A DNA stretch of 64,000 nucleotides from Rutidosis leptorrhynchoides (Eukaryota > Streptophyta > Magnoliopsida > Asterales > Asteraceae), in NCBI RefSeq assembly GCF_046630445.1, contig NC_092333.1, forward strand, positions 6,196,501 through 6,260,500, given 5' to 3'. The notes under the pieces were generated by a model. The model searched no databases. It was not told the origin of the DNA and saw nothing but the letters and a program-made list of their open reading frames with translations. Below, piece by piece: positions 46,993 to 57,781 of the stretch. The position numbers and the translations under genes were made by a program. Within the stretch, counting starts at the first letter, position 1. Every line of letters starts with the position of its first letter.

Positions 46993-47380
46993 ACTGAAAA
47001 TCACAATCAACCCATTAGTTCAAATACCGGTAACACCATTATTCAACAAAATCAAACCATTCGAAAGAATTCCTAACTCGTTTCACCATAACTATAGTAG
47101 GCGTTCATGTGTACTAAAATGAAGTAATAACAATGGCCTGTTGTTATTACACCATTCATTACACATTAAGTCCACTATAACATCATGGCTAACGAGTATC
47201 AAACTCCTTTCATAAACCAATCATTATACTACGGGTCTAGTCGATGACTCTACCCTATGGAGCATGGCACAACTATACGACTATAACACTTATGCAAGTC
47301 CTAAACCGCTTATCCTTTCACAACAATGGTTTAAGCCTAGATAATCCCTATCGTGGATTATCCAAGTCCCTTAAACCACA

Positions 47381-47392
47381 GCTCTGATACCA
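47381..47392 (-). other. Primer-binding site of element G
   Basis: On the minus strand tggtatcagagc follows the 5' LTR after a few bases. It is the standard complement of the 3' end of initiator methionine tRNA. Confidence 0.85.
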
Positions 47393-47395
47393 ACT

Positions 47396-49580
47396 TTTAA
47401 CGCCTTGAATCGAGTAAAATAATTTTTTTTTTTTTTTTTATTCAAGTCACTGGCCGGACAAGGCTTATGCCGCGGCGCGGCAAGCCTTGTCGCGGCGCGA
47501 CACAACACATAAAATTTTAGACTCCTTAACCCTGGTTCTGTTTTGAACTTCAGTGTATTGCCGCGGCGCGGACCCCTTTGCCGCGGCGCGACATAACCCT
47601 GTTCCGGGTGCCTGACCTGCAACATTGTATATAAACCAACTTTTGCACATTCCATCATTCTCAAACACATATAAAACAACATTATTCATACCCAAACATC
47701 TGAAATCAGTTTCTAACATCGTATACCATCTGATAACAACATTTAGACATCAAACGTGTTTTCATGAAACAAAACCATCATTTGGTCCCAAATTCAATAA
47801 TGACAAACATGACACTTCAAATACATGGCGTTTGATAAGCGGTAACCATAGAGTGTGATTACAAAAGGGACTTGCAATACCACTTACGCTAATGCCAATG
47901 CTCCCCTAGCACTTCACACGGGCTCCTTACCTTCACGATGAACCTTAGCACCTAAAACATAAAACATCATGGGGGTAAGCTTTTACACTTAGTGAGTTAT
48001 AGGAAAGCAATAAACATAAAACATAAACATAAATCATTTGGGCAAAATCGAAACACTTATCCTTCAACCCTTAGGTTGCTTGCATACTTTCGGATCCGAT
48101 CATTCATACCATAGACATGACTTACTAGGCCGAACCTAGTAATCATGTCTAAGCTAACCATAGACATACTAAATATGCCTAAGCTATCATCATCTCATAC
48201 GTAGACACCCAAAGTGTCTAAGCTAACACGAACCATAGGCAAGATTACTAGCAATGTGATAACCTTGCCTAAGCTAAACATCAACCATAGATACAACTAT
48301 TGAGCTAACCCAATAGTTCTATCTAAGCTACATAACTAGTGCACTTAGTCGTTACTCTCTTGCACGGATGCAATCCGAGAACACTAAGCCACTCTTGACC
48401 CGCCCATATTACCCCCTATAAACTCACCTTGTTTAAATGGATTTCCTTGATCACTTGTGACCTCTTTTCCTTGATTAGCACCTATATATGAGCTAATCTC
48501 ATTAATCACATAACTAAATCAAAATCATAACTTTCTTGGATCATTACATCATTTATACTTACTCATACACTTAACCCCCTAATCACAACATACATACATA
48601 CACACATACTTTCTAACCTTGAACTCATCTTTTCTAAAACAAGCATGTTACCAATCAAACATCACCTTTTAATCATGTACATTACTAACTCATCACTTTT
48701 AGCTTTATCATGCAACTTTTCCTTTAATCCTTTCATTAAACATCAAATGTGCATAGTAATTCAATTTCATTACTAACACCATTAACTTGTCAAATTATCA
48801 ATTTCTATAACCTACAACAATAACCATAGTTCATACATGAACATCCTTCATCACAATTTCTAGCTAGAACACATAATCATCTCTTTGAGACATTTTAACA
48901 AACACTTGGTGTGCATGACTAGAAATCTAACTAGAACATCATCATTCTCACCATAATCATGCCATATATCTATAATGCAAGTTCATACATGTAATTACTT
49001 CCAAAATCATCAACAAATCCATTCTAACTCAAACAATTGTGCACAACTCAACAAATAGCAACTTTCTTAAGCATAATCTCATCATTAACATACAATGCAA
49101 GCAATAATTAGACACAAAATCCATACCTTGTCTTTTAGAGTTTAAGAACCCTAATTGTGCACAAAGAGAGTGAAATTGGAAGATTACAGCTTGCTAGAGT
49201 GATTAAGGTGTGTTAGATTTCACTAATTCAAGCTTGCATGGGTTAAATTTCAACAATTGAGGAATCCTCCTCTTCCCTCTTGCAAAAGTCGACACTCTCA
49301 AGGCTCCAGGAAGGTTTTCAGTAATTTTTCTTGCACTAATAACAAATTCCAGCATTTTGATTCTTTTTATTAAAATAACTTTGGCCTATTGACACTTTCT
49401 ACCCTCCCCACCACAACTCTAGTTAGGGAAGTCCTTAATCTTAACTTTTCACCCTTAGTCCTTCCTAACTTAACCAATAAACTTAACTTTCATCCATTAA
49501 CATAAAATGACTTTTGCCATATAATTTCTTGGCAATAAAAATTTACATAAAATAATACCTTAAATATTTGGGATGTTACA
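47396..49580 (-). repeat. 5' LTR of element G
   Basis: This 2,185-bp copy differs from the 3' LTR at two positions seen by eye (near 47851 and 49096). In coding orientation a leader-like zone with a possible donor (aag/gtatgg) lies near 49125-49170. The dyad cluster (47468-47593) and hairpin array (48113-48330) are repeated here. Confidence 0.92.
48113..48330. repeat. Array of five hairpins, 5' LTR of G
   Basis: This is the same five-unit array as at 40899-41116, shifted by 7,214 bp, with no differences noticed. Confidence 0.75.
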
Positions 49581-50640
49581 TAATATATATCGATTTATTT
49601 CTGTACATCTAATTGTGGACAACTAGTTGTAGGTTACTAACGAGGACAGCTGACTTAATAAACTTAAAACATTAAAACGTATTAAAAATATTGTAAATAT
49701 ATTTTGAACATACTTTGATATATATGTACATATTTGTTATAGGTTCGTGAATCGACCAGTGGCCAAGTCTTACTTCCCGACGAAGTAAAAATCTGTGAAA
49801 GTGAGTTATAGTCCCACTTTTAAAATCTAATATTTTTGGGATGAGAATACATGCAGGTTTTATAAATGATTTACAAAATAGACACAAGTACGTGAAACTA
49901 CATTATATGGTTGAATTATCGAAATCGAATATGCCCCTTTTTATTAAGTCTGTTAATCTAAGAATTAGGGAACAGACACCCTAATTGACGTTAATCCTAA
50001 AGATAGATCTATTGGGCCTAACAAACCTCATCCAAAGTACCGGACGCTTTAGTACTTCGAAATTTATATCATATCCGAAGGGTGTCCCGGAATGATGGGG
50101 ATATTCTAATATATGCATCTTGTTAATGTCGGTTACCAGGTGTTCACCATATGAATGATTTTTATCTCTATGTATGGGATGTATATTGAAATATGAAATC
50201 ATTCATATTGTGGTCTATTGTTACGATTTGATATATATAGGTTAAACCTATAACTCACCAACATTTTTGTTGATGTTTTAAGCATGTTTATTCTCAGGTG
50301 ATTATTAAGAGCTTCCGCTGTCGCATACTTAAATAAGGACAAGATTTGGAGTCCATGCTTGTATGATATTGTGTAAAAACTGCATTCAAGAAACTTATTT
50401 CGTTGTAACATATTTGTATTGTAAACCATTATGTAATAGTCGTTTGTAAACAGGATATTTTAGATTATCATTATTTGATAATCTACGTAAAGCTTTTTAA
50501 ACCTTTATTGATGAAATAAAGGTTATGGTTTGTTTTAAAATGAATGCAGTCTTTGAAAAACGTCTCATATAGAGGTCAAAACCTCGCAACAAAATCAATT
50601 AATATGGAACATTTTTAATCAATAAGAACGGGACATTTCA

Positions 50641-50873
50641 GAGTGTGTATTCCAATTGTGTAAATATGTGTTCATAAAAGTGTGAGTGTGTATTCCATTT
50701 GTGTTTTATGGGTTTCATATAGCGTGAGTTTGAGTGTGTTTTGCGTAATTCGTGTGATTCGTGTAATATGTACTTCAAATAATGCGTGTGATTCATTTAT
50801 GTTTGTGTTTTGTATACGAATGATTGGAACAAGACTTGCTTGAGGACAAGCAAGAGTTAAGTATGGGGGATTT
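50641..50873 (+). other. Last internal segment and polypurine tract of element B
   Basis: After solo LTR E, element B resumes with gtgtg-rich sequence. The end, taagtatgggggatttt (50858-50873), is a polypurine tract directly before the LTR start. The cttgaggacaagcaa block before it also precedes the polypurine tract of element A. Confidence 0.65.
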
Positions 50874-52695
50874 TGATATTACTCAAATTAGTCATATCTT
50901 TAGTCGTAATATCACGTCCTATTGTTGTTTATTTCGTATGTAAACATAGTAATTCCGTTTGTGTTTCATATTATTGTAATATAGTCTAGAATCATTGTAA
51001 ACTTGAAGAAATATGGAAGATTATGTATGATACAGCTCAGAGATCGAAACCAAGACCAGAAATCCAAAGACAGAAGGGTGCGCTCAGCGCACCACAAAGG
51101 GTGCGCTCAGCGCACAATGCATAATTTTGATCAGAAGAATTCTTGGCCAAAACCGAAGTGCGCCAAGCCTAGTGCGCGCAGCGCACAGTAGTGCGCTCAG
51201 CGCACCCCTATGCGCACTTTTACCAGAAAAGCAGATTTGAACGTGCAATGTCGAGCTGTAAAGAAAAAGTGGAGTAGGTGAAGAGTGCGCTCAGCGCACC
51301 CTTACTGTGCGCGCCGCGCACAATACTTTTCAACAACAGTTCAGCTTATTTAATTCCATTTCCAGCTTCATTTCTAAGACACCAGTTTTACTTTCTGTTC
51401 TGAGACGAAAACATACGATTCAAAGCAGTTCTTGGGCTTATCAAAGTGCATCTAAGCACTCAAATCATTGAAGAATCAAGGATCATTCAAGAGCTTCATC
51501 CAAGATTACTCCTAAAAGGTCAATCTTGTATTTACAATGAATTATATCTTTGTTACTGTTTTGTTTAAGTTTTCAAGCATGATTGTTGGCTAGTCCATTT
51601 TATGTTCATCTAGGTAAATAACTAAAATGTTGAATGTTTACTATTGATTGATTGTTATTATGCACGATAGTTTGATGTTTGAATACAAGAACCATTCTTG
51701 TTAAGTTTAATCCTTTCGATTCAACCAGTTGATATGTTCATTTGATTAAGAAGCATCATCTTATTAAGTTAATGTATTGATTTACACCTAGTGACATGTG
51801 TTTATCCGTCTTTTATCAAAAGGGATAAGTTGAGTTCAAATGGTTAATTTACATAAGAATGTAAGAACGACTCTTGTAGATACTTTGGAATAGCTTAATT
51901 AGTATGTGTAATTGTCTAGGAGAATGACCAATTCCTTAGAATCTGTTATACACACTTTCAACTACCTAGTTCCATTAATTAACATGTGTTAGTGATTTGC
52001 CTTATCTAGTGATGTTTATAGGGATCTTATTATAACACTTAGTTAATTATTTGGGTTGGGTGAATTGAGCAATTAACCGGACCAAGGGAATGAACTAAGT
52101 TAAACCTTTAGTTGATATAAGAGTGGATCATGTACAACACACCATTGACTTGATCATTCTTCAAGTCTTCAAACTAGTTGAATTAGTTGATTACAAATAG
52201 GAGGTCTTAGATGACAAGAACATCACTTGCGTCGTGAATCCTGTTTGAGTGTTTGCGCAAGACTACTCTTGGTGAACCAATTAATTAGTTCTCGTGCATA
52301 ACCAATCAATCCGATCTTAATCCTAAATAACATTCAACATTAAGGGTAAAAAGTCTAGATGAGCATATTTCCTTAATTTGATATCAAAACTATCTTTTAC
52401 TTTCATAAACTTAAAATACCAAAAATATTGTCTTTTAATCTTATTCATCACTTGATTCGCCCATCGTAAAAGGGCAAACCAAAATATCTTGTAATTGTAA
52501 TTTTATTAGTTAATCACAATTTAGTTCATAATCCTAATTTGACTTAGATATTGTCTTTGGAACGATACACGGATTTTACCATTTACTATACTACTACACG
52601 ATCGGGTACACTGCCCGTTAGTGTGTAGCAATCTTTAATCGGTATTTTTTCATACTATTTCATATAACAATTCATATAACACGTTTTGCACATCA
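50874..52695 (+). repeat. 3' LTR of element B
   Basis: The LTR starts tgatattact and ends ttttgcacatca, 1,822 bp, with TG...CA ends. Its end region (cgatcgggtacactgcccgt) parallels that of the LTR of A. It holds six CpG dyads. It ends 546 bp upstream of the PEX22 start codon. Confidence 0.75.
51078..51321 (+). promoter_or_regulatory. Six CpG dyads in the LTR of element B
   Basis: Three pairs are seen: 51078-51092 with 51101-51115, 51172-51186 with 51191-51205, and 51285-51299 with 51307-51321. The words are gtgcgctcagcgcac (four copies), gtgcgcgcagcgcac and gtgcgcgccgcgcac, nearly all 7-bp arms around one base. Members of a pair start 19-23 bp apart. No clear TATA box follows; cttatttaatt near 51346 is a weak candidate. 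Confidence 0.55.
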
Positions 52696-53241
52696 AATAC
52701 CTCTAATGGATGGCTAAGATTAAATATTTGAAGTGATCCTATGGTCATAAATGGGTCTGATTTTGTAAGTAGGAGAGATATACTCCTATTTTAATGTATA
52801 AAAAAAGAGAAAAGAGATACTTGCCTTTAAAAAGATACTTAAACAATTTTTTATATATAATATAATAATATAATAAATAAATATAAATATAAATAATAAA
52901 TGATAAATGAACTATGATAAACCAATAATCATTTTCTTTTTTGTGAATTAAACACTTCTACTACTATTTTTATGTTGACTTTGACCTTAAATTTTGGACC
53001 GTTGATTGATTGATACCATACTTTCTTCTCACCAGTTGCTGTATCTATACCCTTTTTACTTCATCTTAAAAATCATCTTATAAAATCAACAATCAACAAA
53101 ACATACGAATTCAAGAATCTTTTTTCTTCATCAACCAAAATTCAAATCCATCACAATCTATTCGTTAAAGATCCTGTTTCACTATTTCTTTTAAGTGTGC
53201 GAGCAAAACAAGATAGATATAGTCGGTGTATACGTATAGGT
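52696..53241 (+). promoter_or_regulatory. Upstream region of PEX22
   Basis: This is all the DNA left between the retroelement nest and the PEX22 start codon. It is AT-rich; a CA/CT-rich stretch from about 53030 to 53160 resembles a 5' untranslated region. No single TATA box is convincing. Confidence 0.4.
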
Positions 53242-56173
53242 ATGGCTAATTACTCAAAGGAAGATTTATTACAAATTGTCAAGAGAATTGGGGCTTATCT
53301 ATCAAACAAAGTCTCCAAGATTTTAAATACCCAGGTGCCAATTTTGGTGTTTTTATGTTCAAATATTGTTTGCCTTCCAACTTTTGGATGAAATGCTCTT
53401 TTAAAAAAAAAATATTTATTATTGTCATTCCAGGATGATTTGTCATCTTTTGATTACTTAAAACCCTATAATTTTAATGTCTGCAAAGTTGGAAAATTTC
53501 AATTGAAAAGGTTGAACTATGTTCACAGTTCACTATATAGCAGTAGTCATCTCACATCTGTGTGTTTAATTCAAGCATGTTGACATTGCAGTATATTGAA
53601 TTATCTACTATAATTCCTTAGAATGATTCTAAAGATACTTTGTAAAAGACTGCATAGCTTAATTGCATCAAGAATGATTACAGTTAATACCATATAAGCT
53701 TACAAACATTGCTGTTGGGAGGCGGTTAAAAGTTGTTGCTTGTATAGATTAGGTATACATCAACGGATAAATGACGCACACTCTTTGTATTTCTCATATC
53801 CTGAAATCCGATTGCAGGATTTACGGTCTGTTTGGGCTATAGCGGGATTTGCTGTTGCGGTTATTTTCACGTGGAGACTGTTCAGGACACCCAGTGCACC
53901 TCGACGAAGACAACCTAAACGTCAACCTCATGGATCGAGCAGTTCAGGAGTCACTGGTCATCTTGATGCAAATGTGCTTCCTTCTGACATTATAGATTCA
54001 AGAGCACAAACCGTTATTGATGAGTTCTTTCAGCCTGTTAAGGTATAAGGAAATTTGATGTTTACAAATTTTGAAAATGTTCGCCTCACAGTGTTGTTTA
54101 TGACTTGCGGTTTTATTGTTTCTGCAGCCTACATTAGGACAAATAGTGAGACAACGATTGAGTGATGGAAGGAAGGTATGTTTTTCGAAGTCTTGTTCTA
54201 ATTGTAGAATGGATACATCTATCCATTATCTATTATCTATTATAAAACCTATAATAAGATATAAGATTATAACATGGTTTTAGCTTTTTCCTCGATAAGA
54301 CTACAGTAGTTGTAGAATGAATCCAGTATGATTCCTCACGGGACTCACTTTCATTGCTTCACGAATCAATTTGAACATCCTATTTTCACTTATATGACGA
54401 GAATGTTGTGTATTACTTTAAGAGAGTAAAAATAATGATACTTGATTTATTCGGTTGATATTCTACATTAGGTAGTTTAGCAATGATACTTATATACTCA
54501 CATACAGTATTTTTATATGCGTTATCTATATAATCATATATCATATATTTTATATATTCATATTTTTACACACATACATATATTTGTACATAGATACGTG
54601 CACACACACTTGCATGGTTAAGATTGACTACATCCTACCACTCTGTACCCAGCTCCGATGGGGTGTGTATTGTTGTTTTTGTATTTGTTGTAGAAATGTC
54701 TACCAAAAGGCTTCTATCATATAAATGTTGATTCACTAGATGTTAAACACTTACAAACCAAATTTAACTAGAAATTTCGTTAAGAAAATATATAAAACTT
54801 GAGATTAACTGGTATATTATGATTATCCCAACCATATAACGGTTACTTGATATCGGTGAAGGTTACATGCCGCTTGCTTGGTGTTATACTTGAAGAAAGT
54901 ACTCCAGAGGAACTTCAGGTACTATGTATGTGGTTTTTATCTAGGGACGGAAAGTTTATACCTTTTTACTTGTAAAATGTTCAAGTTGGGTTCTATATCT
55001 CTAAAAGGATCAAATGGTCTGCAAGTAACCTAAACTGTGCTGCAGTGCCACAAACATCTGATTATGACCAATACATTTGCCATTGATATATCTTTTTTAA
55101 TGTATAAATTGGTGTTGTGGCAACCCAACCTGATCTATTTGGTCCAAGCATATTTTGACCCATCACCTTACTCATGCAACGCACCCATCTCACCACCTCT
55201 TGTTTTATCAATAGATATATTAACATTTGGAATGGGAAAAATGACACTTGAGTATTTATGTTTAGCAGAACCAAGCAACCGTGAGATCCTCAGTTTTGGA
55301 AGTTCTGCTAGAGATCACAAAGTTCTGCGATCTTTATCTCATGGAAACAGTCCTCGATGATGAAAGTGAAGTATGTATGAGCTTGTCGTCTTTCCGTTAT
55401 TTACTATCCGTCTTCGTAGTTGTATCTTTGTTATGACTGTGAGTCTGTGAGTATGTGACTTGTTTTTCTTGTGTGTTATTGTTGGCTAAGCATCAGTATT
55501 TTCTGTTTGTAGAAAAAGGTTTTAATGGCGTTGGAAAATGCTGGGATCTTCACATCCGGTGGCTTGGTCAAAGACAAGGTAACAGCCATATATAACTGTT
55601 ACAATCTTTTTATAATAATTAATAATACCATTATTATAATACCCCTCTTATTATGATCATTTGGTAGTTGTCTTGTTGATAGCAAAAAGGTCAAGGAAAT
55701 GGTGTGTACTGGGGTCATAACATGAAAATGATAGAATTATAATAGGAAATAAAAAATAGTTATGCTTAATATTGCATATATTATTATTGTTATCAAGATG
55801 TTATATTTTTTTTAATGAATATACAACTGCAGGTACTTTTTTGTAGCACGGAGATTGGACGAACATCTTTTGTTCGGCAGCTGGAGCCCGATTGGCACAT
55901 AGACTCTAGTCTAGAAATTTCTACTCAGTTGGCGGTAAGTCACCATTATTATGTCAACTACTCCGTAAAAATTTGTTAATGTTATGTCCTACGTTTGAAC
56001 TGCGTTCTAGCATTGCTAATGTATTTCTTATATATAAACCATCTTCTTGTTATATGATATTATGATCACAGAGGTTTATCAAGTATGAGCTTCACATCTC
56101 AACTACCAAAACTGATCGAATTGCTTCGAATGTCTTCAGTTCTTCATCCTTGGAACAGTTTTTCAGCAGTTGA
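53242..56173 (+). CDS. PEX22: Peroxisome biogenesis protein 22 (PEX22), eight coding exons, 264 aa
   Basis: PEX22 anchors the ubiquitin-conjugating enzyme PEX4 at the peroxisome membrane, where PEX4 supports recycling of the import receptor PEX5. Coding exons read from splice sites are 53242-53334, 53818-54042, 54128-54175, 54862-54918, 55269-55370, 55513-55578, 55833-55934 and 56072-56173. All seven introns are phase 0 with GT-AG ends. The start MANYSKEDLLQIVKRIG matches plant PEX22; an upstream in-frame ATG (53197) seems less likely. Residues 36-50 (VWAIAGFAVAVIFTW) form the single membrane anchor, followed by an Arg/Pro-rich linker. The conserved C-terminal domain includes TSGGLVKDK, TSFVRQLEPDWHID and ARFIKYELH. 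The length is near that of the Arabidopsis protein. It is recognised from memory of the family, not from a search. Confidence 0.88.
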
Positions 56174-57781
56174 ATTTTTGGAAACAGTTAACGTGTCGCA
56201 AGTTTTTTAGTTTTTTTCCCTTGTGTTTGTGTAATAGATTTGGTCAGATGTTACCATCCTAGCGACCGTAATTCTATGGTTTCCATGTGTGTGGTATGTG
56301 TAGTTTATTGTTACAAAATATAAAGAAGTTGGTCGGTATTTACACCGTGTTACCTTTTAGACGTTTTCCAGGAACTTGTAACCACTGATACTTGTTAACT
56401 TCCCTATTTTCGTCCTTCTAAGGAAGAAATGAATGATTGTGTGATTATGGATTTATTTGCTTGTTGCGAGCTAATGTATGGATAGAACTATTCGAAAAAA
56501 ATTGCTCAGGAGATTTTGAATTGCCCTTGAAGATGACATAAAGCCCTTTAAATCAAATTAGTTAGGAAATTGACTACCGATTAACATCCGGTTAGTTAGG
56601 AACCATAATCTAGAATAAGAAAATTGCTACAAGTGAAATATCACAAGTATAACGTTGCCGGCTTACAGCTCCCAGCTGACATATATATACGCCAGCATGC
56701 AAACCATCAATAAGACCAAATACGTCTAAGTCAGTGACCTGCTCATGGACTACTCACGTACAACGGTGACGTTATCTTGAGCCATACATGGCGTTGACGT
56801 CACGGAAGCCTTACCAATGACAATGCGCACATGTGTCAACAGTGTGCCACGTAAACATAACGCATAATACCTAAAAGGCTTGGGCCCAACTACCACTGTT
56901 AACCAGCCCAATAAGGAATGACAAGTCACCATGGTCATGACCATGAACAATATTAAACTCTAGTGTTTGCCTATAAATATGCTACTGTCAATCTCCAAAA
57001 AACACTGTTCATAACGCATTCACCCTCCAAGTCGTTAGCATTCTCCTCTAGTCCTCATTCGCCCTCCATCTTGTCTTTTTCCAATACAGTTCAGAACGCA
57101 TATTTCTGAATTGATACTGTACATTTAACTTTAATTGGTGTAAATTACTTTATTTAATTATGATTAATATAGTGGGATTTTTTTTTTTTTTTTTTTTTGT
57201 ATAACAGATTAATGTTCGAGAGTGATTTAACTCTAGGTTAGTCATGGTGGGAGAGTATTGATGTGATAACTTGTAATTAGTCGGTAAATATGTCATCGTT
57301 TTGAGAATGTTATTAGGTAGATGTTATTCACTCTGGAGGAGAAATGACTTGTTTTTATTTTCGGATACGGAAAATATTATTGTTTTGAGAATGTTAATTT
57401 TAGAATGATTGATTGATTGATATTGTAAATCTCTCTTTCCATAAGGACCAAAAATCTACTTTTTGTGATAGGACGGTTACATGTATAACTTCGGAGCAAA
57501 ACATATTTCTTGGGAAGAACTAACTGTTCGTATATATGAATGGGCTAATTCAGTCACGCTCCCTGGTCAACTCGGTCGAGTTAATACATCTATCAAAGCC
57601 TCACCGTTACAGAAAAAGCTTGCATTTACCGGCCGTCGGATTATTTTTTGGGCAAAATTCAGGCGATATATCAAAAACAACACACACTCTAACACAAAAA
57701 CACACACTACGCCAATTCACCGTACCTTCAATACTTCACCGCAGATTCACATCCACCTTCCGCCACCGTTATTCAACGGCG
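56174..57781. other. Intergenic region between PEX22 and the TraB gene, with an LTR- or promoter-like remnant
   Basis: The first 300 bp include the PEX22 3' untranslated region. From about 56640 to 57130 the base composition changes: cacgta, tgacgtcacg and gtcaccatggtcatgacc lie upstream of a TATA-like tataaata (56973-56980) and a C-rich leader-like stretch, as in a plant LTR promoter. No LTR ends or genes were found, so it may be an old remnant. A poly-T run lies at 57180-57198. The last 300 bp are probably the promoter and 5' untranslated region of the TraB gene. Confidence 0.35.

Larger units (their letters stand above)
40182..49580 (-). mobile_element. Element G: very young chromovirus-like Ty3/gypsy retrotransposon
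   Basis: The element of 9,399 bp lies on the minus strand with target duplication taata (40177-40181 and 49581-49585). Two LTRs of 2,185 bp enclose a primer-binding site for initiator Met-tRNA, one continuous gag-pol frame and a polypurine tract. By eye the LTRs differ at only two positions, so the insertion is well under 0.1 million years old at usual plant rates. It looks whole. LTR ends in coding orientation are tgtaac...gttaaa, so the 3' end is not the usual CA. The element sits inside solo LTR E and is probably the youngest insertion here. Confidence 0.93.
35502..50640 (+). repeat. Solo LTR E (family C), interrupted by F1 and G
   Basis: The C-family LTR starts with tgtagtgacccgaac and ends with cgggacatttca, and is flanked by gagtg on both sides (35497-35501 and 50641-50645). 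Its own sequence is at 35502-37495, 39886-40181 and 49581-50640, adding up to about one 3.3-kb LTR, so no internal region remains and it is a solo LTR. It is more diverged from the two C LTRs than they are from each other, and carries an expanded TA run near its start. Confidence 0.88.
13192..52695 (+). mobile_element. Element B: Athila-type Ty3/gypsy retrotransposon, interrupted by several younger elements
   Basis: B is the outermost element of the nest. Its own DNA is at 13192-14850, 17716-18397, 31496-35501 and 50641-52695; everything between is later insertions, each marked by a target duplication. Its 5' part lies left of the window beyond element A. The visible order is pol, dyad block, spliced ATHILA-type ORF, noncoding tract, polypurine tract and 3' LTR, matching element A. 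It is broken, mainly by four insertions visible here, with a few smaller breaks besides. It is older than everything nested in it. The base after its 3' LTR starts ordinary genic flank, with aatac (52696-52700) as the expected target duplication, which cannot be confirmed without the other end. Confidence 0.8.

Noticed and set aside
35502-50640. Reading E and G together as one large element with C-type LTRs
   Set aside because: G has its own LTRs, primer-binding site and target duplication and lies on the other strand; the E pieces add up to a single LTR.
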